From NCBI GenBank assembly GCA_036873755.1, contig JAVTVY010039339.1:1-64000 (forward strand): a stretch of DNA of 64,000 nt. The letters are read 5' to 3'. The stretch comes from Hanleya hanleyi. Lineage: Eukaryota; Mollusca; Polyplacophora; Lepidopleurida; Hanleyidae. Shown piece by piece: positions 22,801-37,800 of the stretch (within the stretch, counting starts at the first letter, position 1; each line of letters starts with the position of its first letter). Under the pieces are notes generated by a model. The model did no database searches and had not been told where the DNA came from. It saw only the letters and a program-made list of their open reading frames with translations. A program made the position numbers and the translations under genes.

Positions 22801-25800
22801 TCCTGATCTTTACTGCTAAACAGGGAACCCGCCTGTGTCACTGTTACACGAGCTGATAATGAAATACACAAATGTAATGATTCCAATAAAGCTTGTTGAA
22901 AGGCCAGGCCTATTACTATATACTAACACATTACCCATCTCCCTAAACCTTTCTCACCCCCTACAGTGGGTCACCCCGCCCCCTCTCCCTACAGTCAAAG
23001 GGTACTATCTCAGTCACTCCCCAACAGTGTCACCTTACAGGGCATGCACACACACCTTTAATTGTATAGATACGCTGACCACTTGTATACTAAATATTAA
23101 TACATAAATAATCTACTTGTAATATGAATCGGGTCATATGAGATGATATTTCATTATATTCAAATCCAGAATATATTAGTTAATGCCACATTTTGAACCC
23201 AATATTTTTTTTTATTTTTTTAGGAGTCGATAGCCAACCACCAGATATTGTATTGTCTTCAACAAGTCCCTGTGTACATTTATTGTATCTTGAATTAAAA
23301 TAAAGCAAGAATGTTAACAATATCACGATAGAAGGGTATGAATAACATGTACATGTACAGCCAAATAAAAATACTAGGAATGACTGTACAGGCCAAAATC
23401 TTCCTCTGAGGCCAACTAAAAACATGAAGACATTGTTGCTGTCAGTACTCACTCATGAGATCTTTGAATGTGGTTTTATCGTAGGTCATCAGATTGTCAA
23501 TGATCACCTCCCAGTAACTGATACACTTCTGGTCCATCTGGAAGAAACTGACATCCAGCAATAATTCCAAGGCCTCTTTCCTCCAGGATTTACGGGTGTA
23601 CTGGTACCCGCTTATACTGGCCAGGAACTGCGAACAGGCACGGAAACTCGGTAAATTGTGTGGGCTGTGAATTAACAATGGAGATTATACCAAATTATTT
23701 AGGGCCGTTCCACAAAGAAGTATATTGAAGAAGACAAAGAAGACTACTTTTTCTGACCCCAACCACCCATACACCATTTTCCTATCTCCCTAACGTTAAA
23801 TGTTCCTATCTCCCTAACGTTAAATGTTCCTATCTCCCCAACGTTAAATGTTCCTATCTCCCTAACGTTAAATGTTCCTATCTCCCCAACGTTAAATGTT
23901 CCTATCTCCCCAACGTTAAATGTTCCTATCTCCCTAACGTTAAATGTTCCTATCTCCCCAACGTTAAATGTTCCTATCTCCCTAACGTTAAATGTCTGTA
24001 TACAACTGACCATGCATTTACCATAGAACTGAGTAGTCTCCCCCCCCCCCCCACATCCCACATACTTTTTCTGAAACAGCCCTGCTTTTCTAGGATTTAA
24101 CATGATGAATGTACCACATGATCATTCAAAAGCTTGGTTCTCCTGATAAAATTGACTCCTATTTATTGAGGGCGTATAAGACTGGCATACATCATAATGT
24201 CCAACTCCTTTTCTTGGCAGTCATCAAGGGTCAATTTTTAAAGTCATTCATTAAATCCATAAAAACTTTGCATTAGGTTTATAGCATTTTTGTTGGGGAA
24301 AATATGAGGCATGCTATTACAGAGAATTTAAATAAAGAAGAACTGCTTGTGACAACAATAATGTTCATTGAAATCCATCTAAATGACATCAGAGTACACT
24401 GATACAACTTATTTACTGAGAAATGCTGCAGAGAATGATTCCAATATTCCACTTCTTCTATAGTCTATGATCCAGAACAGACCACGGTTGTTATAAACTG
24501 CTGATACACTAGGACAGTTCAGTCAGTTTGGACAGGGTTCATTGTATGTTCAGTGGAAACCTCTTAATTGCATACCCTAAATCCAGGAATCTTTATCTAG
24601 CCTATCCCTTTAACCAGTCCTAGGTATGGGACAAATGATGGAGTTGTCATTTAACAACTCATTCGATTAAGCAGAATTTTCAATTAGGTAGTATGAGATT
24701 AAGTGAGTTAAATTTAAAAGTCTTGGGAATATGGTAATAAGGACAGCCATCCCTCTAACCTGTGGTTCCTGAGATAAGGGAAGACATTATACATGACTGA
24801 TGTCAGGAAGGGTACAGCTTTCTCCTTCTCTTCACTCCCGTACACCACATCCAACAGCGAGGCTGTCCTCTACAATTATAAGTGAATTTTATCACAGACA
24901 ATGAATGAAGTGATGAAGGCAAGATCACATCACACATAATGGTTTCTCTGTGATGTGGTGATTTGAATGGCAAGGCAGTAATACAACACTTTGAGATGAA
25001 AGCAATTGCGGAACATATTTCAACACCATATCTGCACCTAGATTGATTATCCAAATTTAAACAATGCAAATAGTCGAAGTGTTTAGTTTATTTCTCCTAG
25101 AACAACATTATGTGATACTGGTTCAAGTAAAACTCACCTCTGCTAGAAGAGTCAGGGCTTGAACACTGTATTTGGAAATCTCCGAGTTGGAATTTTGTGG
25201 GGCTATAACCTTTCTCTCTGGAGGTGGGGACCTTTCTATGTCTGCAGAGCAATAGAAGTTCATCAATAATACAGCTCTAACAGTTAAGTCGGGAGTTTAT
25301 CATGTATTAACTTTAAATCAACTTGTCATTCTTCGGAGTGCTTACCTTGCTTTACTATGCAAAGCTATAAATCAGCCTTGCTCTGACATTTACATATTTT
25401 CAATCAAATACGGTACATGAAATAACCTCAGGAACCAATACTGTTTTCCCCCAAGATTTCTTCATGATTTACATGTTCGAGTGTGGCTTTTTAACTAAAT
25501 ATTGTATGTAATGAGTTACTCACCACTCTCCTCAGTGAAGTCCGCATCCTCAACATCATGTATATCAGTCTGTGGTCCAGGTCGGACAGCCAGGTTACGT
25601 CTGAGCCATGTGGTCTGTTCTAGACAGGATCCTGCTATTGTGCTCACTGAGTCTAACACCTTCTGGACTATGTCCTGGTAAATACACAGTTCACAAATGC
25701 AGAGAACTCTCTGATCATGAGGACAAATCATTCTAATAATCACTGAATTCCCTCAATTGTCACATGAGTAATGTCTTGGAAGCTCACTAGCATTATGGAT

Positions 25801-28800
25801 TATTCAACATAAAAGATTGACTATGTCAGCTGCGCATATTAACTATCTTATTCTTTCTTTGTTAACTAGATCTCTTAATTAATAGAAGGAATGCATTTTA
25901 CATGCACTTTTTAAAGTTGGTGGGGGGGGGGGCTGAAAAAGTGGTGCGGGGGGATGAAGCCCTCACAGCCACCCCCGCCACCCCCGCTCCGAGGCCCCTG
26001 AGTTGAACAAGAGAAGCATAATCCACACATTTACGGAAAACTGTGATGAAAGACTGAGATGAAATCCACAAGATTGGTCCATACCTGAATTTCTTTCTGA
26101 CTTTTGCGGTCTTCCATTGGAGGTGTTTTCTGGACAATTTCATACAGTATCCTGAAATTAAAATATATCGTATACTGTAGAAAGCAATCTCCGCTATATT
26201 TGATGTCTACGGAGTAGGAGTATAATAATATTAATCCTTATCAAGTCCTGGTGGGCTAATTCATTATGGCCATTGTCTCATAGTTATTTCCACCATACTA
26301 TAGATAATGTTAGACAAACATACTGTTACAGAGAAGAACCACAATACAGACAGTTGTTAATACTTTCAATGGACTCGGCAATGGTCATCAAGAGCACAGT
26401 ATTGGAAGATTGCAATAAGCATCATAAGGCGGCCAAGTTGGGGTAATCCACAGGGGGTGTCTTTTGTTTGACCCTTGCTAATCTGGATAAATGAGGGCCA
26501 AACAAAAGACACCCCCCCACCCTGTGAATTACACCAACATGGTCACTCTATGACACCTATTGCAACCTTCCTATTTACTAATCATCTAGCCTTGAAAACA
26601 ACTTGCAATTGTTTAAGGTTACATGGTCTTACTCTAGCAGAAGAAACTGTCCCGGTGGAGAGATGTTTGACTGTAAACCATCTTTCAACAGAGCTAATAA
26701 GGAGGGCCAGGAGTCAATCAGCTGGACTGAGGCTGTCTGTTGAATGTAGGCAAAGAAGAACTGTAGCAGGTTCACTTCCAGTGGAATGCCCTTCTGTAAA
26801 AAGAAATTGAAAATTTTGTGTCATACCCCCATTTTTAGTGAGAGCTTAATCAAATGTAAAGTATGGTTTTGATTCAATACTACTTGAGCTGGGAATTGTA
26901 GGAAGGAAGATAACTGAACAATTCTTATCGTTGGATTATCTCCCTTGATGTGGTGTGGAAAATGTCCAAACTTTTAGTGATTCGCATATCTGGCAGACCC
27001 GTCATTTAAGACAACTTCAATCGGCAACACTTTGCGTGCAATATACTGGCCCTTTTCACTCCTTGGTTGAATGGTTCCCCACATGTAGTCACCTATTGTA
27101 TCTGTCTTACATGACGGATTTGCCGCATATCCCCTCAAAACATTTATAATGCTCTTCCTGTTGAGGACATTTAACAGGAGTATTCTTCAGATGAATATTC
27201 TGTTTTCATGGTACACAGCATAGTTCTGATCAACTATCTTCTCTTGGCAGGTTGGCCTTGGCATATTCATGGTACACAGCATAGTTCTGATCAACTATCT
27301 TCTCTTGGCAGGTTGGCCTTGGCATACAGCTGGCAAACAGTTAAGGTACCATTATGGCAAAGATTATATCTTTCATGTGAAAAGACTGCACATCCCCATA
27401 GGAGAACTTCTGATGATGTATTTAATGGTCATACCTTGTTCTTGGTGAGCTCTGAGGCTGGTGGTTGTTTAAGGACTTGTCTAACCATCTGAACAAGTTT
27501 ATCTGTAGGCAGGACCTTAATCTCACTGACCAGATCTACCAGCAGGAGTTGATCTTCACATGGAACAGGGATCACCTGAAACATAAGTAAAATCAACATA
27601 TTTCAATTGAGAAGAGAAAAGCTGTCCCTGTTACACAATAAGATATTACATATGTATTAGTCTCATAATTACATAATTAATTGTTAGTGAAGTTAATAAT
27701 TGTTATAAACTTTAGTCAACCCCAGTTTTTATGACATCCATTACAATGGAATGTTCGGGTTATGTCAAAGATTCAGTTGTAACAAATGGGCATCCAAGTT
27801 ATTTTGACCATTACAACGGAATTCCTGATTTCCGATTCTGACAGCATTTTGTGATAAAAAAAAATGCATTTTTCCAATGACATTTACTCATTACAGCGAC
27901 AGCCCACTTTGGTTGTGAACTAAACAGCAATCTTGGAAAGAGATTAACAAGCTGGATATGTCTATTCCATTGCAGAAAATGTGTCTGATTTGTTTTTCTT
28001 GGAGAATTTTTTTTTTTAAACTAATCACATGGTCTGTGAAGTAAAATAGATATTGCTTATTTCAACTCACTTTCTTGCTTTGAGGGCCTCCACCCTTCTT
28101 CCTTCTGTCATTCCAGGCCACTGCAACAGCACCCAACAAATTGACACCGTGTGACTGGGACAGTGGACTTATAAACTCTAATATGTGTCTCTGAATCACC
28201 TGCGAATAAAGCAGGCAAATCACATCATGTCGTCTCGCAATGTGCAAACAAATGGGAGAGATGTGGAATGAATAATATGTGAGCCTAATTTCACAGATAG
28301 AGCAGGAACCAGACATTGTGATTTAGTAGTTAATCAGAATTGGGTCCCTGAGTAATGTCACATGAACAACTTGTCATACATTCAAAATCTGCTTATAAGT
28401 ATTACAAGATATTACGGTTGCCAACTTCTGTAATAAGCAGAGGGCATGACGTTTCTGTATATTTGACTACACCATTGTCAAGATAAAATCATACAGATAT
28501 TGAGCCCCTCAACCTAAAGTACCTTTGATGTAGATCTTACAAGTTCGTCTCAACCTCGCAAGCCAGTGTATCGATCGAACTGTTAGGATTGGAAGTCAAA
28601 CCAAAAAACCCGACATGCTAATTCAAAACAAGCATGGGGGATGAAATGTACGAGATTGTATAATAGAGGCAATGACTGAAGAACTCATTCGAATCACCAA
28701 AAATGTCCAGGTAAACCCTCTGCGAAGATTTCAGATTAAGCTGGACTTGTGAAGATGGTTTGTCTGGGCAGAGAGGGTATTGTCCAATAATTTATTGATG

Positions 28801-31800
28801 TTTTTCACTTACTCTAAATTTTACCATTCATTTACAATAATATCTTGTTGTTTATTTACAGGAACAAGACTAAACCATTTTCTCATACTGTATCGTACCT
28901 TTGGGGAGCCCATTGTCCAACTGGGTTGTTCAGCTTTAGTTTCCAGAGCCTCCAGGTCAGACAGCATTATGGCCTTCCATATGGTGGCCAGACAGGCTAT
29001 AATACGAGGTAGAATACTCAACAATCCTCTCCTAGCTTCCATGACAGGAGACATTGCTGTATTCAGATCACGTGGTGGTGACGAGTCCTGGGGAATACAG
29101 ACACAGCCATAATGAATGAAAACTCATGTGAAACACGGGCAGAGCATTTCCCCAAATATATGTGTAGAACATAATTTGATACACCAGTCATATGATCCTT
29201 AACTGCATAGAACAGACAACATCTGTTGAATTTTCACATGTAAATAAATTCTCACTGAGTTATGGCCAACATTATTGGGTTAGTAATATTGTAACTGAAT
29301 TCAGGACAAACAGACCAGTGGATAACAGTCCCATGTACAAGAAATCCCTAGAGGCCCTGCACCAATTAATAAAAAATAAAACTATAAAAAAATCTATAAT
29401 AACTACTAAATTTATTACGCTGTATATATTTTTGGTAATTTTTTACAATTAAAAAGAAATATTTCCATATGATTATCAAATTTTCTTGACTGACATTATT
29501 CAGGGATAATGTCAAATTCTTGACCAAATCATTAATTCAAACCTTACATGGCCATTTTTAATGTTAATCTTTAATCCCACACACTGCCTTCTAATTACTG
29601 TTGAACACAGGACAGAAGTGTATGCACCCTCCCCCCCCCCCCCCTCCCCTTCTGCTTTAGTCCGACACTGCCCCGCCATTGTGCTGTTCTGTATTGGTCA
29701 GTGGAGGCCTAATTTGGATAATTATAAAAATTCTGTTTCAGTCACTTTTTTTCGCCATGTCTCGCATAAAACATATTCCAAGTATCAAGTCGATCGACCA
29801 ACAAGTGATAAATACAATGTTTTGATGCAAGCTGGTCGACGGGGCTTTCGCAAAAATCCGAAAATGTGACCTGGTTACGAGAACTACATTCCTTGGGATA
29901 TATTATGGTGAAAGTATGAAGCGATCAGTGAACTTTGAATTTTGCACTCAATTCACCCTTTTTGGGGCAATAACATACATACACTCACTTTCCCCATCCA
30001 AATCGGTTAATTGAAAATAGGATGATTTTAATTGGTTGATCAAGGTCTAATTTGCATAAATATCACAACCCTGCTTCAGTCACTTTCTTCACCTTGATTT
30101 AATTGTATAATGTATATCCCAAGTATAAATCCAGCAGGGACAAATATATATATATCCCATTCACTAAGGTTTGAGGAACAAAGGGCCATAACTCTTGAAA
30201 ATATAACCGAAATGCAGAGAAACTTCACACTGCACAACTTTGGGGCATTGACCACATATTATGCAAATTTCACACTCGTCCATACAATATTAACCGAGAT
30301 CCAGCCCGGACAAATCCCAATTCACCAAGATTTCAAGAACAAAGGGCCGTAACTCTTGAAAATATAGGCGAAATGCGAAAACACTTCACGATGCACAAAT
30401 ACAGGGCACTGACCACATATCATGCAAATTTCATAATTGTCCATACAATAATAACCAAGATCCAGCCCGGACAAGTCAAAATTCATGGAGATTTCAGGAA
30501 CAAAGGGCCATAACTCTTGAAAATATACGCGAAATGCGCAGAAGCTTTACGCTGCACGACTATGGGATACTGACCACATATCATGCTAATTTCATACTTG
30601 TCCATACAATATTAACCGAGATCCAGCTCGGACAAGTCCTAATTCACAAAGATTTCTAGAACAAAGGGCCGTAACTCTTGAAAATATACGAAAACCGCAG
30701 AGAAACTTCACGCTGCACAATTACAGGGCACTGACCACATATCATGCAAATTTCATACTTGTCCATACAATATTAACCAACATTCAGTCTGAACAAGTCC
30801 TATTTCACGGAGATTTCAGGAATCAAGGGCCATAACTCTTGAAAATTTAACTGAAACTCGGAAAAAAACTTCACGCTGCACAACTACGAGGCACTGGCCA
30901 CATTTCATGTAAGTTTCAATCCTGTCCATGAAATATAATAAATTTAAACTTTCTCCATCAAATGCATGGCTAAAATTGACATATTTGGAAAAACGCTTAT
31001 TTCTCATGAAAATATTATTTGTTTAATTACAGCGGTCACCAAAAATGTGTTCAAATCTAATGAGAACTGTGACACAGATCTTGAGAATATAAATAATCAA
31101 TGAAACAGGATATTCACATTTATAAACAATACACCAATTTAGTTGTTCCATAGTGAACTGTTATATGTGTAGAATGCGGACTGGACTGAAATAAGAAAAT
31201 TTTATTAGTTTTATGAACACAAAGTCCTTAATATTGAAGTTCGGCAAAAGCAGTAGTTCCTCCAGCTCTTTTCATGAGACAACAATAGACTCCATAAGTA
31301 AACCTGTCTGAGCAAACTGTGTTGATCTTTAGGAAACAAGCCTATCATTAATTAAATTCAATGTCCTATCGAGTAAAGGACGGCATGCTATGTTACATGC
31401 CAACTAATGATTGACCCCGTGTGGCTGTATTTTGATCATGCAGCAATGAGGAGATGATAGATAATTTGCCTTATCAGTAACCATGACATCATATTAACAG
31501 GTGACATGCTTGTCAACATTCTACATTTTACACATATACATGTAACCAAGATGCAGAAGGTTGAATGTGTCTAATAATTTGTTAATGCAGAGAAAAACCT
31601 GTAAATATCTGGAAACACAGGAGAACATGTTCAAAGGTTTTCTAAGACTTGCACTGTGATTTACCCCGATGCCATGTTACAAACTTTTCTGAGGACCTGT
31701 TATAAGGTTTTTGAGAAATAATTTCAAGGTTTTCTAAGAAAATGCTCTGACAATTTCCGACAAAGGCTTCTGAGATTTTTCAAGCTTTACGAGGACATAT

Positions 31801-34800
31801 CCCAAGGTTTTCAGATAACAGCTTCGAAGGTTCTCAGAGAACATGTTCCAAAGTTTCCCGAGGAGGTGTGCTGAGGCTGTATTCCGAGCTTTTCCGAGGC
31901 CATATTCTGATCTTTTCCGAGGTCATATTTCGAGTTTTTCCGAGGTCATGTCCCGAGCTTTTCCGAGCCATATTCCGAGCTTTTCCGAGGCCATCTTCCA
32001 AGCTTTTCCAAGCTCATTTTCCAAGCTTTTCTGAGGCCATTTTCCGAGGCCATGTTCTGAGCTTTTCCGAAGCAATATTCCGAGCTTTTCTGAGGTCATG
32101 TTCCGAGCTTTTCGGAGGCCATGTTCCGAGCTTTTCAGAAGCCATATTCCGAGCTTTCCCGAGGCCATGTTCCGAGCTTTTCCGAGGCCATGTTTCCAGC
32201 TTTTCCGATGCCATGTTTCCAGCTTTTCTGAGGCCATGTTCCGAGGTTTTCCGAGGTCATATTCTGCAGTTTTCTGAGGCCATATTCCAAACATTTCCGA
32301 GGCCATGTTCCGAGGTTTTCTGAGGCGATATTCCGAGAGCTTTGCCAAGGACATATTCTGACCTTTCCAAGAATATATTCCAAGAATTTCCAAGAACATG
32401 TTCCGAGAATTTCTGAGGATTGGTTCCAAGATTTTTCAAGGATATATCCGAACTTCTCTAAGGATATTTTCCGAGTTTTTCCAAGCATTTCCGAGGAGAT
32501 GTTCCAAGATTTTGCTTAAGATCAAAGACTTTGCTCCATTATGAAATGTTCAGTGATTACATGCCGAGATTCTGTTCAGCCATGTTTCAATATATTTATC
32601 AGACCTGTTCAAAGAGTTTATAGTGGTACATTTCACAGCATTTTACTACAAGACACTAATATAGGAGACTCACCCGCCCACTGACAGGGTTGAAAACATG
32701 AAGAAGGTTGAAGATGATCTGACCCGTGTAGTTGGTGGTCTCCGAGGCTCCGGCTGATCCACTGGCTACTGGAGTACCAATAGACACCTGGGGACTGCTG
32801 TCCAATAGGCAGTAATGGCAGATTGTGGTCAAACCCTCCAACATGGTCAGCATATGGTCTGGAGGCACCTTGTCCACTGAGCTGAGAAAGTAAACAAACA
32901 ACACATGTACAATCATGTACACTCTGATATATATACTTGAACAATTATTTTTCTTCAAGTAGTTTCACACTAAGTTACTGCCTTTTATGCCATTATACAT
33001 TTGTTTAAATACATTTGTTTATAAAAATGGTACATGGTACAGACTGTCCCAAAATATAAGTTAACATAGGCCGATTGAGCTTCAGTTTCCAGCCTTGCTA
33101 CTAAAAAGGCTCTGAGTTTATTTCCGATGAAATTGCGGTCTGATCGGATTTCACTCCCTTATAAGGTAACTATGAACAATTTTCATAATAGCTCTGTCAT
33201 GGGTATAAGGTATGTACAATTCTCATAATGGCTAACCTCATAATGGCTAACCTCATAACCTCATAATGGCTAACCTCAAACTTACTTTGACGAATAAAGA
33301 CTTCAAGCACCAAAAATTCACTTGCCACTTTAGCGATTTATTCTGTTTTTTAATCGACACATCAGCGAGTGACCGAAAAATTCACTCGCCAGGTGTCATT
33401 TTTAGTTGCCTTTGGCAAGTTGTCTAACGGGTTTCGTGAGCACTGCATCTGCTTGTACCCTTGGCAAAGCCATTATGAAAATTGTACATACCTTATATCC
33501 ATAGCAGAGACATTATGAGAATTGTACATACCTTATACCCATGACAGAGCTATTATGAAAATTGTACATAGTTACCTTATACCCACGGCAGAGCTATTAT
33601 GAAAATTGTACCTTATACTCTTGAGAGAGCTATTCTTAAAATTGTACCTTATACCCATGGCAAAGCCATTATGAAAATTGTTACCTTATACCCATGGCAG
33701 AGCCATTATAGAAATTGTACATACATAATATCCATGGCAGAGCCATTATGATAATTTACAAACTTACTTACCTTACTTTTTTACATGGTCCATACACCTG
33801 AGCCAAGATCTCCAAGTTACGACACACCTGAGACACCATGGGAATAACGATGTGCGAGAGTGCTTTTCCCATGAATGGTAATGAGGACATAACCATGGCA
33901 ACCCAATGTCTGTGCATATGTGATATGTGCTGCTGCTTCAGGGCACTGAGAATTCCAGATAGGAACATCCCCTGTTGCACCATGGGTACTGTAGGATTAT
34001 AACGTACATGAGACAGGGAGGGCTGAAAATTAATTCTGGACCTGTCCCACTCTGAGGAACTACTGGCAGGTACAACCACTTCCTGGTCCCCCTTTGATTT
34101 CTGAATGTGATCTTCCAGTCTGGTCATCACCTGCAGTAGTTCGAGGAGCTTGATCTGGAATGTCTCAACAGCAGAAGGGTCCAAGTTTTCCTCATTGAAT
34201 GTTACGATGGCTTCTGTGAAACTCGGGCCCGATGATTCTTGGCTAGTTTTGCGACGGGCATTATAAATACTCGCAAGAACACAGTGGAGAAGAGCTTTCT
34301 GTAGTTTACATTTGGTCAGGAGGTTGTGAATGTAGGAAGCGAAGCTTTTCCCGCTGTCTTTGGTAATATGGATCAGTTCTGACATCATTAATGTGAGGAT
34401 CTCCGCACTGAGGATGTGCACCTCTCGATTACCCATCAACTCTTCTGTGGACAGCTTGCTCATCATCAGGTTGGGGTAATAACTTCGTACAAAATACAGC
34501 AGCAAAGAAACAATGATATCTAGATACATGTTGTTGCGGTAGCCCGTCAATGTGTCGGCGGGCACCTCTCCGAAAAAGTTCTTCCCAAACACAGATTTTC
34601 TGTGTCTTGCCAAGAGTGTTTGAACTTTGATCAAGTGTGGCGTTCTCACAGCAGCTATGCTGGAAGTTGCCATGGAAACAACAACAAGCCTTGGGCAGGA
34701 CTGTAGCAGGGACTTCAGCGTGGTAAGTGCGTACAGAGTACGTTGGAAGTCATACTTTTGAGTGTACAGAAGAATGTGCATATGTAGGGCATGAATATCT

Positions 34801-37800
34801 GTTGCCATGGATTCTACTGTACCATTTGACATTCTTCTACTGAGATCGATTTCACTCCCAGAAGGCGAGTCAATATTCAGCCCTTGCCTGTCGATAGCAT
34901 TCAGCAAATCATCATCTGCCAGACTGAGGCTGTCTTTGGACGTCACGCTAGTTCCTCTGGTGGCTCTGAAAGGCACAGGATTGTCTCCCCCTATGCTAGC
35001 AGTAACCGTGGGCAATGTGCTCTCCAAGACAATGTCTGTATAGCCTGTAATACCATCTAGTATTTGTTCAACAATACTCATAGCGATTTCGTCTGGAGTT
35101 TCCTCCTTGTCTTCCACGTATTCCACCACATCGTCGGCATACTCCTCATGTTCCCGTTCTTCAAACACGATTCCCTCTTGGCGACATGTTTCCTTATCTA
35201 GCCTTCTCACACTACCGAGATCTGGCAGATCAGTGCCCCCTGGGGGAGGGGCATGGTCATGTACATGCATACCCGAAACATCCATCCCGTCGAATGCCAG
35301 TCTGTCCAGAATATTTTCCGTTCCGAAAGGGTTAACTCGTAAATTCAAATTATCTGCATTAACCCTATCAAAAGGCATGTCAGGCTGAGCACGGGTAGGA
35401 GCAGTCATGAACTGAGACTTGGAGCCTTTCTCGTTCATTACAGTCAAAGCAAATGATTTGAGATCCTCAGCACTCTTTCGTGATATGGTCTTGCCCTGGG
35501 CACTGACGTGATAGATGACATTGCCTCCCTCACTACTTATGGCGTAAATCTTGGCCTCGGAGGAGTCTACATCATCACCTACTTCATTCAGTTTGACTTT
35601 CTTTGGCTGGTGGATACTGACATGCTGGATCGATATCCTGTAAGAAATGTTCACAATAGACATCATAGAATCATACATGCAGTAAAAAGTGAACAGGTTG
35701 CCATTATTTTGAAATTTATTTAAACAATATTGCCATCTTTAGTTACTGAAGAAACCATTCCCCAATTAGCTAATTTAACTGCAGGAGCAGTTCAAATTTT
35801 TATGGTCACATATCTTGTAGGACTTGCAGACAAAACCAATTTGTCATCATATCCCAACAGTGAAATTACTATAAATTTATTATACATATAAATATATATT
35901 TCTTTTCATGGTAATACATAAAGTACAGTATGATTAATATATAATCCCATAATCTTAATAAAATAAGCTACAGCCAAAGATTTATATGGAGCTTGAAATT
36001 CATGTATTTCTGAAGCTGAACCAGTCTCTAGCGATTTCATACATCTGCTCTCCTCACTGCTTTCTCCCTAGCAGAATATTAACTTTTTCATGATAGAGAC
36101 CAGTTTATTTCCACATGCAAGGGATGTTAAGTGTCAAACCTGGCCGTGTCTGGATGTAAGAGCATGAGAAGAATGGGTTCCAGAATCCGACCTAAGTCCC
36201 CTCTCTGTACAGTGTGGGTCAGCCAGGTCCGTGAAATCGTCTGTGTCGGACTCGTCTCCTCCTTCAAACTGTCCAGTACCACAAACATTGACCTGTGAAC
36301 AAATACAATAGTAGAAGGTTCGCATCTGATTGCACAAATTCAGTTACGTACCAAATACACCAAGGTACAAACTGGGTACCAGCTATACTGAGCTCTCTGA
36401 CAGTGGGCTTGACCAAGGCAACAGCATATACATTTTAATTGTTGGGCAAGTTAAGGCCATTATTGCAAAGAATGTTGGTATCAGTTTCAATATTTTTTCA
36501 TTGAGTTTTTCACTTTGAGTTATTATTTTACCATCTGCTTGAAACAACGGTGCATTGGCATGGGACTCTAAGTGTAAATAGTGTTCCTCTCCTATGTTCA
36601 GCGTAGGGGGAATATTCTTAATAACTGATAAGCGGACTATTTTTTATTTGTACTTCGGCAAAATTATAAGCATAATGGTCCTTTCTTGGAATACTAGTAC
36701 AACAATTTGATGCTTATTTACCATATTTACAAAAGTTATCAATAGTTAAGAATATTATCTTTGCTGAAGACATAGATAAACCTTTAGGGAAAGGGGGATT
36801 GATGAAGCATGACAATGAAGAGATGCCAGTGAGTATTACCTGTCAAAGGTCCTGATCTCTCTCCCTGGTGTTGTCTCCATCCTCTTATCTCTGGTTAGGT
36901 GCCATAATACTGAAAACTTCTTGTATGCATCAATTCTTCTCTGCTGCAAACAATAATATTGGAATTAAATATAGCATCCTCTCTAAGCATTTTTCCCTTG
37001 TACCATTTTATAACTTTCTGTTCTAATAAATTTGATCACCCCCATATTAAAAGGTGGGAAACCACACTTCCTGTCACTGAATTATTCTGGTAAATGCTAT
37101 ATTAATTCAATCACAGGAAGTGGATTTTCTTACATGTACCTCAAATTATTGTGAGGATCAAATATATTGATGAAAAGCAGGACAGGACCTTCTCCATGTA
37201 CCTGTGGATTCTCCTATATTTAAATAGGTGATCAAATTATTGGTGTGACTGTCCAACATTTTAACAAAATCTGGGGGCGATTGCAAGATAATACAGTCAC
37301 TGAATTATTCAAACATATAGAATACAGGATTTGTCATATGGAAATATGGAGACACAGGGAAAATAATATTGTCAGATTGTCTTACAATGCATTATGCAGA
37401 TATAGAGGATTGAAATTGATATTTCATTGGAGCTTACTGAAAGTAATTTCAATAAAGTGGAATCGTTATGAATTACATGTAATAAGACAGAAGAGAGAGA
37501 GAGAATTAAGATTTAACATCGCATTCAGCAATATTTCAGCTATATAGCGACGACTTTATATAATAAGACAACAGGGAGTCACGAACAACAAGGAATCACA
37601 CTTGTTTAGCAGTTTACTCACACCAATTGGTGCTGTGATTATAGAGCATGACAAATTTGAAATGCCTTATCATTCCCACTGAACTTAACTTTGGCTAACG
37701 TTTAATGCGAATAATAGTTCCTGTGAATATATCTTCCATCTTATACTAAACATAGAAGAATCAATCTATAATCGTATTGTTGCTATTCTTACACAGAAAA

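Noticed and set aside
23744..24103. ORF with [16 protein letters not shown] repeats
   Set aside because: It is the 24-bp minisatellite read on the minus strand; there is no domain or splice link to DOP1.
31843..32488. Several 60-168-codon repetitive ORFs on both strands
   Set aside because: They come from a 23-bp minisatellite without stop codons in a DOP1 intron; equal openness in several frames argues against coding.
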